Assembly: GCA_028285685.1 (NCBI GenBank)
Contig: JANQOR010000011.1
Span: 16,001 to 80,000 of the forward strand
Length of the DNA: 64,000 nucleotides
Source: Cyclobacteriaceae bacterium
Lineage (GTDB): Bacteria > Bacteroidota > Bacteroidia > Cytophagales > Cyclobacteriaceae
Direction: 5' to 3'
Below the pieces are notes generated by a model. It made no database searches. It worked only from the letters and a program-made list of their open reading frames with translations, and was not told the DNA's origin. The translations under genes and the position numbers were made by a program. Below, in pieces: positions 9,038-17,915 of this stretch. The stretch's first letter is position 1; each line of letters starts with the position of its first letter.

Positions 9038-10012
9038 CTATTTTGTCCGTTCGATGGTGAATTGCACAAGATCTTCAAGCGAATTTCGGTGCGCGGATTC
9101 CGGAAATGAGGCCAGAATATCCTTTGCTTTTTGATGATACTTTTCCATTACGGAGGTGGCATACTCAATTCCTCCTGAGTTTTTCACAAATGAAATTACC
9201 TCGTTCACAACCTTTGGCTTGGTCTCGCTCTTTTTCACCAGTTTTTTAATCCTTCTTACCTCACTTTTAGTTGCCTTGCTCAAGGCGTGGATGAGCGGCA
9301 AGGTCATTTTCTTCTCTCGAATGTCAATTCCAGTCGGTTTACCAATCTCGAAAGCTCCGTAATCAAAGAGGTCGTCTTTGATTTGAAATGCCATTCCAAC
9401 GTTTTCCCCAAACTCGCCCATTCTAGCGACTGTTTCATCACTGGCCCCCACGGAGGCCGCTCCCACACGACAGCAGGATGTAATTAAACTTGCTGTTTTG
9501 GCTCGAATAACTTCGTAGTAAACATCTTCACTTATGTCCAATTTCCGTGCTTTTTCCATTTGAAGCAGCTCACCCTCACTCATTTCTTTTACCGCTTCCG
9601 TAGTTATCCTGAGTAGATCGTGATCCCCATTATCCATGGATAGAATAAGCCCCCGGGAAAGTAGAAAGTCGCCAACAAGAACAGCAATCTTGTTTTTCCA
9701 AAGTGCATTTATGGAGAAAAACCCCCGTCTGTAATGCGAGTCGTCGACAACATCATCATGCACCAACGTGGCGGTATGAAGCAGTTCTATTAGCGAAGCA
9801 CCTCGGTAGGTAGCTTCGGAGATTTGCCCTACAGTTCCAGCACTTAAAAAAACGAATAGGGGACGCATCTGCTTTCCCTTTCGCTTCACGATGTAGCCCA
9901 TGATCTTGTCCAGGAGCATCACCTTGCTCTTCATAGACTGCCGGAATTTTTTTTCAAATTCCACCATCTCCGCTGCGACAGGCGATTGTATATCTTTTAA
10001 TTTGAGCGGCAT
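9038..10012 (-). CDS. Polyprenyl (all-trans, long-chain) diphosphate synthase
   Basis: 324 residues. Both aspartate-rich motifs of trans-prenyltransferases are present: DDVVD (86-90) followed by DSHYRRG, and DDLFD (213-217), with GKQMRP near residue 47 for IPP binding. It condenses IPP onto an allylic diphosphate; only small residues precede the first aspartate motif, as in long-chain enzymes, so the product is probably the menaquinone side chain. The start is one base after the stop of the upstream haloperoxidase-like gene, so the two are co-transcribed. Confidence 0.9.
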   Translation of the reverse strand: MPLKLKDIQSPVAAEMVEFEKKFRQSMKSKVMLLDKIMGYIVKRKGKQMRPLFVFLSAGTVGQISEATYRGASLIELLHTATLVHDDVVDDSHYRRGFFSINALWKNKIAVLVGDFLLSRGLILSMDNGDHDLLRITTEAVKEMSEGELLQMEKARKLDISEDVYYEVIRAKTASLITSCCRVGAASVGASDETVARMGEFGENVGMAFQIKDDLFDYGAFEIGKPTGIDIREKKMTLPLIHALSKATKSEVRRIKKLVKKSETKPKVVNEVISFVKNSGGIEYATSVMEKYHQKAKDILASFPESAHRNSLEDLVQFTIERTK

Positions 10013-10013
10013 G

Positions 10014-12185
10014 CTATTGTTTCACAAATGTGAACCTTTCTTTCGAGGAATGTGATACAATTTCAAGAATATAAATTCCCGGATTAAGACCTTGTATATT
10101 CAGCTGGAACTCCTTTGCGTCTGTGCTTTCGCTCATCAATTCTTTGCCCTGAAGGTTGTGAACACGAAGTAAGTAGTTCAGAGGTGACGTTGTTCTAACA
10201 GTGATATGATCTTGGGCCGGAATCGGGAATACATTAAAACTTTCATCCTGGATACTTAAGGCTTTTCCATCAAAGAAGGTAGTTGCATAGTCAAAGGCTG
10301 TCTGGCCAATGACTAAGCCGATTTTTCTTCCGGGAATGTCATCAGCTGGAGGGTGAATTCCACCCCAGATGCGGGACAAACTGCATTGATCGGCTGCATC
10401 TTGGTAGGTCGCCCATTGAAGTACCACATCCACACTTGGACCATCCTCAAATACTAAAAACTCGTCAGCCTTTGCTTCGAATTCTCCCAGGCCACCAGGG
10501 AAGTATTCACTTCCGGTCAAAGCCGTCAGAACGGTTGCTGCAGCAGCACTATAGGTTGAGTGTCCTGAAACGTACCCGGCAAATGGCGGTGTCACAAAAG
10601 AAGGTCGCTGATAGGGAACCCAATCTTCTGCCAGTATCCAGTCCACTCCAGCTTCGTCTGTTTCCTCATTGTTTATAAAAGTAGGTCCGCGCCATGCTTT
10701 CACTTTTATCTTCCCGACATTTTCGTTTCCAGTTCCAGCTAAAGGATCTCCCTCTTCCACGAGCTCAATAAAACCCTCAGATAATGGAATTCCTTCCTCG
10801 TCATAGCTAGGTTTCTCTGTATCCGATGATTGACCTTTATCGGCCATGTAGCGAATTGCCGAAATCGGTCGAATATAATCATACCAACCTTTGATTCCCC
10901 AGGCTGTGATCGCAGCATCATGCATAGCTCCACCTAATGCGAAGTAAGTTTTCACATCCCACTCCAGGTCATCAAGCTCTTGACCAGCTCCCTCCAGTTT
11001 CTTCTCGACCAATTCGTGATCACTAACATAGTTGAGAATCGTGAACCAGTGACCCGGAGGAGTCTCGGAGTCAGGGCCGTCTGCCCAGAACTCAGCCAAC
11101 ACTCGGGCATAATCTCCTCTGGGCACCATTTGTTGATCGTATGGTGTATTGGTGATCGGATTCAAGGTTCTGCCCAGGCTTGCGTCGCCTCCATTTTCAA
11201 AATCATAAAAATCAGGATAGTCTTCCCAGGATTCGGGATATGCATCAAGATTCCCAATCGAATTTGGGGAAATGTCCCACATTATTCCGTCTGTCGGATC
11301 TAAATGTGAAGACCATGCGCTTACTAAAGAAAATCCCCACTTGTAGTGCTCATCGGTGTTCGCGTTAAGGTAAGGCGGGTCTCCTGGGTCATGGGGAACG
11401 TAATACTCGAAATCATCTCGCATATACGTTGTGATACTTTCTTGCTCTAGTGAGAACGGGACAACACTGCCCCATTCGGGGCTGAGAAAATCCGGCGTTG
11501 AGCCGGGAATTATGTTACCAGCCTGGTCGATGAAAACTTCAAGCGTGAGTGGTTGCCACCGATTGGGATCGGTGATATCCGGATTTCCAGGCAGATCTAC
11601 GATCAGTGGCTCGTTGACACTTTCGTAAGAAAGATTCTCGTAATCATTTTCTTCATTGGCAGCATCACTTAATCCATAGTTGATAATACATGACGCAATA
11701 TAATTTCCCAGTGCGGCAGCTGAGCCTGTCGAATAATCGGTCGAGGTAACACTTGTCACGTACCCCAGCTTGTCCATCAATGAATCGGCCTTAAAATAGG
11801 TGGTTTGCTCGCCAGGAGAACCTTCAAATCGATGGATGATGAGACTATAAACAGCATAGCTCATCGTCTCCTCAATGCCTGCTTGTGTATCACCCGTGAA
11901 AGGATAGTCCCCAAGCTCGCACGTGACTTCATGTGCTGGGTTTTCAAGAAAATACGGAATGGAACCGCCCTGCTGATAGGTAGACCATGTGTCGTACATG
12001 GCAGCCGATATATGGAATAAATTCCGAGCATGGACGGTGGGTCGGGCCAGGTCATTTCTGATAGCCTCGAGCAATACTTCATTCCACTGTCGGGCAATCG
12101 AATGCTGTGCTTTTACAGAAAAGCTAAGAAGTAGGAATATTAGAAGGTTAAATAGAACTCTGGTCACTTGTGTGGTTAATTTCAA
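10014..12185 (-). CDS. Vanadium-haloperoxidase-like / PAP2-fold secreted protein with T9SS sorting domain
   Basis: 723 residues with a signal peptide (VLFNLLIFLLLSFSVKAQ), a long helical haloperoxidase-type body, the PAP2/VHPO motifs SGHSTYSAA (H542) and SRIWGGIHPPADDIPG (H611), and a C-terminal T9SS type A domain (FNVFPIPAQDHITV ... GLNPGIYILEIV). It is expected to be exported to the cell surface. Halide oxidation or phosphatase activity cannot be separated by reading. The start given is TTG at the expected transcription start; GTG at 12167 is an alternative that still leaves a full signal peptide. The polyprenyl synthase gene follows after 1 nt. Confidence 0.85.
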   Translation of the reverse strand: MKLTTQVTRVLFNLLIFLLLSFSVKAQHSIARQWNEVLLEAIRNDLARPTVHARNLFHISAAMYDTWSTYQQGGSIPYFLENPAHEVTCELGDYPFTGDTQAGIEETMSYAVYSLIIHRFEGSPGEQTTYFKADSLMDKLGYVTSVTSTDYSTGSAAALGNYIASCIINYGLSDAANEENDYENLSYESVNEPLIVDLPGNPDITDPNRWQPLTLEVFIDQAGNIIPGSTPDFLSPEWGSVVPFSLEQESITTYMRDDFEYYVPHDPGDPPYLNANTDEHYKWGFSLVSAWSSHLDPTDGIMWDISPNSIGNLDAYPESWEDYPDFYDFENGGDASLGRTLNPITNTPYDQQMVPRGDYARVLAEFWADGPDSETPPGHWFTILNYVSDHELVEKKLEGAGQELDDLEWDVKTYFALGGAMHDAAITAWGIKGWYDYIRPISAIRYMADKGQSSDTEKPSYDEEGIPLSEGFIELVEEGDPLAGTGNENVGKIKVKAWRGPTFINNEETDEAGVDWILAEDWVPYQRPSFVTPPFAGYVSGHSTYSAAAATVLTALTGSEYFPGGLGEFEAKADEFLVFEDGPSVDVVLQWATYQDAADQCSLSRIWGGIHPPADDIPGRKIGLVIGQTAFDYATTFFDGKALSIQDESFNVFPIPAQDHITVRTTSPLNYLLRVHNLQGKELMSESTDAKEFQLNIQGLNPGIYILEIVSHSSKERFTFVKQ

Positions 12186-12189
12186 AGCT

Positions 12190-12197
12190 CAAACTTA
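12190..12197 (-). promoter_or_regulatory. Candidate -7 element (TAAGTTTG) for the haloperoxidase operon
   Basis: Exact TAnnTTTG match on the minus strand; its last base is 5 nt from the TTG start codon, implying a leaderless message or use of the downstream GTG. Confidence 0.5.
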
Positions 12198-12208
12198 TTA
12201 AATCGATT

Positions 12209-12216
12209 TATCTTTC
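12209..12216 (+). promoter_or_regulatory. Candidate -7 element (TATCTTTC) for the acyltransferase-gpsA operon
   Basis: One mismatch to TAnnTTTG. It is back to back with the minus-strand element, 11 bp away, with an expected leader of about 19 nt. Confidence 0.4.
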
Positions 12217-12238
12217 CGGCTGATTTCTAAACTGGTAA

Positions 12239-13909
12239 ATGGGAAGAAAAAAGGTTCGCTATACAGAAATTATCCCTAAAAAAAGGGATTGGCCTATCGT
12301 TCAACTCGCAAAAAACCGCAAAGCCTTTATCGATGAAGTAGCCAGGGAGGCCTACGATAAATTTTTATCGGAAAAGAACGGAACTATTCGTGAGGAGATC
12401 GAGATGACCATTCATCGCGAGAAGATGAGAATGAAAGCTAATCCATGGAAGGTCGATCCACAGGATGAAAAGACCTACTGGAATGGTATTCAGTCAAGGT
12501 TGCTGGATATTGACATTGACGACAAGAAGAAAGCGAAGGAGGAGGAGAAGAAGATCCTAATGGATATCATGCGGAGGTATTCCGAGGAAATTGCGGGGAA
12601 TTTTAAGAAATCGTCCTACCGCTTTGCGCAGCGATTTGTCACTTTTGGTTTTGCACGACTGCTGAACGCCGCGCGGGTAAAAGGTTTGTTAGCTCTATTT
12701 AGTAAGCAACTCGATTTGGATGACAAACTCCACGTGGTTGGAGAAACCGAACATCTTCGGAAATTGGCAAAGCTTGGAACGGTTGTGATGGTGCCCACGC
12801 ATTTCAGTAACCTGGATTCAATCCTGATTGGATGGGCCATCCAGTATCTTGGATTGCCTCCCTTCATCTATGGTGCCGGGTTGAACCTCTTCAATATTAA
12901 GATCCTAGCTTATTTTATGAACAGCCTTGGCGCCTACAAGGTTGATCGCCGGAAAAAGAATCCCATTTACCTGGAAACATTAAAGACATATTCTAATCTG
13001 GCGATTCAACGAGGGTGTCACAGTTTGTTCTTTCCGGGCGGTACCCGGTCAAGGTCTGGCGAGATAGAAACCCGTCTGAAGATGGGATTGCTGAGTACCG
13101 CCATTGAAGCACAGCGGGAAATGTACCAGTCCGCCAACGGGAAACCAGCCAGGAAGGTATTTATCGTTCCTGTAGTTATCAACTATCACTTCACGCTTGA
13201 AGCTCCGGCCCTCATCAAGGAGCACTTGAAAAGGACCGGACGTGAACGATACTATGTTGAGGCAGACGAATTCTCGACCTCCTATAAGATTAGCACCTTT
13301 ATGTTCAAGTTCTTTACAAAAGGGTCGGATATCTCCGTAAGTATTGGGCGTGGCATTGATATCCTCGGAAATTATGTCGATGACAATGGGGACAGTTTTG
13401 ACAAAAATGGAAACTCAATCAATCCTCGGGATTATTTCCTTCGAGGAAAAGAAATTACGGTCGACAAACAGCGAGAAAATGAGTATGTGCGTGTGCTGTC
13501 AAACCGAATAATTGAGGAATATCACAAGCATAATCGAGTCTTCGCTAGCCATTTGGTTGCATTTACCGCATTCGAAATGTTAGAGCGCATGCATCCCAAG
13601 TTGGATTTGTACAATGTGCTCAGACTTCCCGATGAGGATTTGATCCTTGAGTACTCGGAGTTTAAGAAAAAATACAAGCTACTGAGAACAAAACTGGAAA
13701 AGTTGCATGCGGAAGGCAAAGTGAACATGGCCTTGCACATGAAAGAGAAAGCAGATAAATCGATTTTGCATGGTCTGAAGAATTTAGGCCTATATCATGA
13801 TCAGCGGCCTTTGGTGTTGAAGGGTGACAAGATTATTATTAACGACACAAATACGCTCTACTATTATCACAACAGAATGAATGGCTATGGTCTCGAAAAA
13901 TTCATATAA
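12239..13909 (+). CDS. PlsB-like glycerol-3-phosphate / glycerolipid acyltransferase
   Basis: 556 residues. Acyltransferase block I is HFSNLD (H188 to D193, the HX4D catalytic pair) and block III is FPGGTRSRSG (from F265), with GAYKVDRRKKNP between them. Length and blocks resemble the PlsB/DHAPAT branch rather than short PlsC enzymes, so it probably acylates glycerol-3-phosphate (or a related glycerolipid) at the inner membrane; no obvious membrane helix is seen. The next gene, gpsA, makes glycerol-3-phosphate and overlaps by 29 nt, which supports this reading. It could instead act on another glycerolipid. Confidence 0.82.
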   Translation: MGRKKVRYTEIIPKKRDWPIVQLAKNRKAFIDEVAREAYDKFLSEKNGTIREEIEMTIHREKMRMKANPWKVDPQDEKTYWNGIQSRLLDIDIDDKKKAKEEEKKILMDIMRRYSEEIAGNFKKSSYRFAQRFVTFGFARLLNAARVKGLLALFSKQLDLDDKLHVVGETEHLRKLAKLGTVVMVPTHFSNLDSILIGWAIQYLGLPPFIYGAGLNLFNIKILAYFMNSLGAYKVDRRKKNPIYLETLKTYSNLAIQRGCHSLFFPGGTRSRSGEIETRLKMGLLSTAIEAQREMYQSANGKPARKVFIVPVVINYHFTLEAPALIKEHLKRTGRERYYVEADEFSTSYKISTFMFKFFTKGSDISVSIGRGIDILGNYVDDNGDSFDKNGNSINPRDYFLRGKEITVDKQRENEYVRVLSNRIIEEYHKHNRVFASHLVAFTAFEMLERMHPKLDLYNVLRLPDEDLILEYSEFKKKYKLLRTKLEKLHAEGKVNMALHMKEKADKSILHGLKNLGLYHDQRPLVLKGDKIIINDTNTLYYYHNRMNGYGLEKFI

Positions 13910-14966
13910 AGAAACCATAGGCGTAATCGGTGCAGGGAGTTTTGGTACCGCTATTTCAAATATTCTAGCGGAAAACTCAGCGAATGTCATTTTGTATGTT
14001 CGATCCGATGAGAAAGAGGAGAGCATCAAGAAAACAAGAACGAGCTCAGGTCAAAAACTTGCAGATAACATCAGTGTTACTCGGGATCTTCAAGAGGTAG
14101 CTGAAAGCTGTGAGGTGATATTTCCGATGGTCCCGTCAGCAAACTTTCGAGACATGATTGTTTCACTTTCGCCACATTTGAGACCATACCATGTGTTGAT
14201 CCATGGCACTAAGGGATTTGACCTTCACATACCTGAGAAAGAGAAGATTACAAGGGCAAATCCTGTTACACGGGAGCATGTAAAAACCATCTCGGAAGTG
14301 ATAAAGGAAGAGACATCTGTCCTTCGGATTGGCTGTCTTGCCGGTCCAAACCTGGCCAGGGAACTGGATCAACGAAAGCCAGCTGCAACCGTGGTAGCAT
14401 CTCACTTTGATGAGGTAATCTCAATCGGGCAACGTCTGTTGAAAAATGACAGGTTCATGATCTACGGTAGCAGTGACCTGATAGGTATTGAGCTTTGTGG
14501 AATCCTAAAGAATATCATCGCCGTGGGAGCGGGAACGATCAGTGGAATGGACTTGGGTGAAAATGCAAAAGCACTATTCATCAGTCGTGGATTGGTGGAA
14601 ATGGTTTATATGGGCAAAGCGCTTGGTGGAAATGCGCAAGCCTTTTTGGGTCTTGCGGGTGTTGGCGATTTGATAGCCACATGCACCTCGAATCTAAGTC
14701 GCAATTTTACTGTCGGCTATCGGCTGGCCAAGGGAGAAACCCTGGATCAAATCATCGAATCAATGGACGAAGTTGCTGAGGGAGTAAAAACCATAAATAT
14801 TGTAACTCAGCTAGCAGAGTCGTATGGCGTTAGAAGTCCAATCACTGAGACTTTGCATAAGATCATTCATGGTGAAATGACAATCAACGCAGCCCATGCC
14901 TACTTGATGAGTTTTCCATTTAGGGCAGAGATTGACTTTTTGGACCAGGAAACAACATCCACTTAG
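13881..14966 (+). CDS. gpsA: NAD(P)H-dependent glycerol-3-phosphate dehydrogenase
   Basis: 361 residues. It reduces dihydroxyacetone phosphate to sn-glycerol-3-phosphate for phospholipid synthesis. The Rossmann motif GAGSFG is at residues 17-22, with the family blocks AGPNLARE, ELCGILKNIIAVGAGTISGMDLGENAKA (catalytic lysine region) and GLAGVGDLIATCTSNLSRN. The start overlaps the acyltransferase by 29 nt; a second ATG two codons later is also possible. Together the two genes make the first committed steps of glycerophospholipid synthesis. Confidence 0.95.
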   Translation: MAMVSKNSYKETIGVIGAGSFGTAISNILAENSANVILYVRSDEKEESIKKTRTSSGQKLADNISVTRDLQEVAESCEVIFPMVPSANFRDMIVSLSPHLRPYHVLIHGTKGFDLHIPEKEKITRANPVTREHVKTISEVIKEETSVLRIGCLAGPNLARELDQRKPAATVVASHFDEVISIGQRLLKNDRFMIYGSSDLIGIELCGILKNIIAVGAGTISGMDLGENAKALFISRGLVEMVYMGKALGGNAQAFLGLAGVGDLIATCTSNLSRNFTVGYRLAKGETLDQIIESMDEVAEGVKTINIVTQLAESYGVRSPITETLHKIIHGEMTINAAHAYLMSFPFRAEIDFLDQETTST

Positions 14967-14981
14967 CAGTGACAACCACTT

Positions 14982-15644
14982 TCAAAGGGATCTGGAAAGG
15001 AAATCGTTAAATGGCTTTCCAACCATGTAATGTTTAAAGATGAAGTCTGCAAGTTTGGGATCAATGACCTTGGCCGGATCTTCGTATTGATGATAGAAGT
15101 GAAACGTTTTCTGATACAACAGCTCTTTGTCCTCGTGACCAGCCAGATCTGCTGGCAATCTTTTGTACTTCTGATCTACTAGTCCACCATAGGTTTTCTT
15201 GAATTCCTTTGTCGTCAGTAGCTCCAGCGCCTCATCATGATTATCAACCAAGAGCTTTCGAAGCCTTTTAAGTTGCTCTTTTTCCGGATTGTGACATCCC
15301 CCTCCAATCACGACATTTTTAGCGTCTACGTGAAAAAAGAGCCCAGGAACTCCACTGCTCTTTTTGTCGCCAGGTACAAGCATGGCTGCCATTCGAAGAT
15401 TATACGGGGTTTTATCCTTCGAAAAACGGATGTCTCTATTGATACGCATGATCGCCTTGTTGGCTGGCATAGTAAAGTTCGAGTCTACTTCCCGTATTCG
15501 ATCTAAAATATTTTCTACCAAGAGTTGGAATGGTGTTTTTACATGTTCCTCATAGCTCTTTTTGTTGGCATGAAACCACTCCTTGTTGTTGTTCTTTTTC
15601 AAGTCAATGAAAAAGTGAATGAAATCTTTACTCAGTGAACTCAT
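14982..15644 (-). CDS. DUF2461 family protein
   Basis: 220 residues. The N-terminus (DFIHFFIDLKKNNNKEWFHANKKSYEEHVKTPF), IMRINRDIRFSKDKTPYN and the GLFFHVDAKNVVIGGGCHNP segment match the DUF2461 / TIGR02453 family. Function is unknown. No signal peptide or membrane segment is visible. It converges on gpsA (15 nt apart) and is divergent from a small SRPBCC protein across a 129-nt gap holding a palindrome. Confidence 0.88.
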   Translation of the reverse strand: MSSLSKDFIHFFIDLKKNNNKEWFHANKKSYEEHVKTPFQLLVENILDRIREVDSNFTMPANKAIMRINRDIRFSKDKTPYNLRMAAMLVPGDKKSSGVPGLFFHVDAKNVVIGGGCHNPEKEQLKRLRKLLVDNHDEALELLTTKEFKKTYGGLVDQKYKRLPADLAGHEDKELLYQKTFHFYHQYEDPAKVIDPKLADFIFKHYMVGKPFNDFLSRSL

Positions 15645-15689
15645 AGCATTCCTTTTTCATGATGACGAATGAATTGATCGAAGATCGAC

Positions 15690-15707
15690 ATCAAAACAAG
15701 TTTTGAT
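15690..15707. promoter_or_regulatory. 18-bp palindrome between divergent genes
   Basis: ATCAAAACAAGTTTTGAT has perfect 8-bp arms around AA. Each arm contains TTTG preceded by an imperfect TAnn (AAGTTTTG on plus, TTGTTTTG on minus), so it may be an operator or an overlapping pair of weak -7 elements. Confidence 0.35.
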
Positions 15708-15773
15708 CATAATGTCCTATTGATGAGGGGTCAGTTGTCACTGTCATAAATTATTAAACCTGATTAAAAAAAC

Positions 15774-16205
15774 ATGGACATTACACACAATTTAGAAATC
15801 GATGCGACTGCCGAAACTGTTTACAAAGCGGTTGCTACTCAAGAAGGTATTACCGGATGGTGGTCAAAAGATTGCGCAGTAGGGGAGAAAGTCGGTGAAA
15901 AATCCCTTCTGAAATTCAACAAGGAAGGAACAATCGTTCAAATGGATTTTCAGACTGAAGAGCTCATTTCAGGCCATAAAGTAGTGTGGAAATGCATTGG
16001 AAATGCGAACCCAATGTGGATTGACACACAACTTGTTACAACGATTACTCCTGATGGGAATCGATCGAAGGTTGTTTTCTCTCACGCCAACTTTGATGAT
16101 AAGTTTGGAGGAGATGAAGCCTTTGAGATGATCAAGCAGGGATGGAATCACTTTGTAGGCAGCCTTACCTCATACTGTGAGAAAGGCGAAGGCCAACCGT
16201 GGTGA
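15774..16205 (+). CDS. SRPBCC / AHSA1-like domain protein
   Basis: 143 residues forming a single START-like domain: ITHNLEIDATAETVYKAVATQEGITGWWSKD at the N-terminus and a C-terminal helix (AFEMIKQGWNHFVGSLTSYCEKGEG). This is the activator-of-Hsp90-homologue-1-like / SRPBCC fold, which binds hydrophobic ligands; the specific ligand is unknown. It ends 28 nt before the convergent ECF42 gene. AHSA1-like and YciI/DGPF proteins are frequent companions of ECF42 sigma factors, so a shared regulon is plausible. Confidence 0.85.
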   Translation: MDITHNLEIDATAETVYKAVATQEGITGWWSKDCAVGEKVGEKSLLKFNKEGTIVQMDFQTEELISGHKVVWKCIGNANPMWIDTQLVTTITPDGNRSKVVFSHANFDDKFGGDEAFEMIKQGWNHFVGSLTSYCEKGEGQPW

Positions 16206-16233
16206 AAATTTTGACTACTCCTGGTTCGAACGA

Positions 16234-17487
16234 TCAGGAGTTTCTTTTGCATTCCTCGATTTTCGAATCAATGAACTTATACTCGGAACCTGAAGGGTTT
16301 AGCTTTTTCGCCCTTTCTAGGCAGATCAGGGCGGACTCGTAATCTCCCAGTTTCATATGAAAGATCCCCTGAGTGGCTGGAAGCAGGTGATAGTTGATTA
16401 AAGATTCATTGTTGCTCAAGTTTTCTAACTCCTTAAGGGAAGTCTGGTAGCCTTCAATTTTACTTTGAATAATCGCCAGATTCAACTTGATGATCGGATT
16501 GGGTTTTAATTCTTCCAGAAGTTGGTACTGACGGTAGATACTCTGCCAATCTGTTTCCTTAAAGTTTTTAGCTAAGCAATGTTCGGCGGCTATTCCTGCT
16601 TCTATATGGAAGCTTGACGGAAGATCGTCCATAGATTTTTGCAAGAACTGCATTCCGAGATTGATCAAATCTTTATCCCATTTGGCCCGATCCTGATCTT
16701 CAAACAGTATGATTGTCCCCCGATCATCAATTCTCGCTTCAAATCTGGCCGCATGAAAATACATAAGCGAAAGGAGGGCATATGATTTTTTATGATCCTC
16801 GAACTGCTTGCAAAGAAGCCTTGTCAATCGAATGGCTTCAAGGCACATTTCTTTCTGAATGACCATCTCTCCCGAGGAGGAATTGTAACCTTCGTTGAAG
16901 AGTAGATAAAGAGTAAGATTCACACTATCTAAGCGTTGCATAAGCTCTTTTCCACTTGGGATATCAAAGACTACTTTGCCTTTACGGATTTCTGATTTGG
17001 CACGGTACAGACGCTTGTTTATAGTCGATTCTGTTGTCAGGAGGGCTTTGGCAACTTCTTTTACTCCAAACCCGCAAAGTGTTTTTAAAGTCAGAGCTAC
17101 CTGTGACTTTGGGCTGATCGCGGGATGGCAGCAAGTAAAAATCATTCGTAGCAGGTTATCGGCTATTTCTCCCTCAAGTAACACCGATCCAATTTCGTTT
17201 GCGGGTTTCGATGATAGAACTTCCTTTTTGTTATGACGTTCGATCACTTTTTTCCTCTTCAATTCATTAATGGCTTTTCTCTTTGCCACCTGAATTAACC
17301 AGCCCGTCGGATTTTCAGGAATTCCAGCCGCCCCCCAGTTTTCGCAGGCAGCAATAAGCGTTTCCTGAACAATATCCTCAGCTAGTTGAATGTTTGCTGG
17401 TCCAAAGAATCGGGTAAGACTGGCTATCAGCTTACCGTATTCCTTTCGGAACAGATTATCGATGATTTGTTCCGTATTGGTGACCAA
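16234..17487 (-). CDS. ECF42-type RNA polymerase sigma factor
   Basis: 417 residues. Region 2 is at the N-terminus (QLAEDIVQETLIAACENW, then NPTGWLIQVAKRKAINELKR), region 4 follows (TLKTLCGFGVKEVAKALLTTESTINKRLYRAKSEIR), and a long C-terminal extension starts with LYLLFNEGY and continues with TPR-like helices. That extension and the DGPF neighbour are hallmarks of the ECF42 group, in which the extension rather than a classical anti-sigma factor is thought to control activity. The start is TTG, three bases after the yciI stop, so translation is coupled. Confidence 0.92.
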   Translation of the reverse strand: MVTNTEQIIDNLFRKEYGKLIASLTRFFGPANIQLAEDIVQETLIAACENWGAAGIPENPTGWLIQVAKRKAINELKRKKVIERHNKKEVLSSKPANEIGSVLLEGEIADNLLRMIFTCCHPAISPKSQVALTLKTLCGFGVKEVAKALLTTESTINKRLYRAKSEIRKGKVVFDIPSGKELMQRLDSVNLTLYLLFNEGYNSSSGEMVIQKEMCLEAIRLTRLLCKQFEDHKKSYALLSLMYFHAARFEARIDDRGTIILFEDQDRAKWDKDLINLGMQFLQKSMDDLPSSFHIEAGIAAEHCLAKNFKETDWQSIYRQYQLLEELKPNPIIKLNLAIIQSKIEGYQTSLKELENLSNNESLINYHLLPATQGIFHMKLGDYESALICLERAKKLNPSGSEYKFIDSKIEECKRNS

Positions 17488-17490
17488 GGT

Positions 17491-17829
17491 CTATTTCATT
17501 TTAGGAAATGAAATGGCTCTAACCTCGATTTGATATAATCCAAGATGCGGTGATGAGATAGCAATCTGATTTGCCTCGTGCTGATCTTTGGCCTGGATGA
17601 GGAAGTATCCGGCAATAATTTCCTTCGGCTCAAGAAAGGGACCATCTGTTATTATCTCATCTGTTTTGCTCTTTAACAAGGCCCCTTTGTCTTCAAGTCT
17701 TTGGCCGCCAAGATACTTTTCACCGAGCTGGTTTACCCATGATCTGTACTCCGACATAATATTCTGCAGCTCGTCCGGAGACAAGTGATTCATGCCGTCC
17801 CCCTTCAGAATAAGTAGAAACTCTTGCAT
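17491..17829 (-). CDS. YciI / DGPF-domain protein
   Basis: 112 residues from the ATG at 17829. MQEFLLILKGDG at the start and DGPFLEPKEIIAGYFLIQA in the middle identify the YCII-related (DGPF) family, with a ferredoxin-like fold and a conserved Asp/His pair of unknown catalytic role. A longer reading frame extends upstream into the S9 peptidase gene but lacks family similarity there, so the internal ATG is chosen. It is the standard partner of the adjacent ECF42 sigma factor. Confidence 0.9.
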   Translation of the reverse strand: MQEFLLILKGDGMNHLSPDELQNIMSEYRSWVNQLGEKYLGGQRLEDKGALLKSKTDEIITDGPFLEPKEIIAGYFLIQAKDQHEANQIAISSPHLGLYQIEVRAISFPKMK

Positions 17830-17915
17830 AACTTTTATTATATGACAAGTAAATTTTCCATAATGAGACAGATCTGAAAGAAATCCAAGAGTTTGTTTTG
17901 AGCTATAGATAAAAC

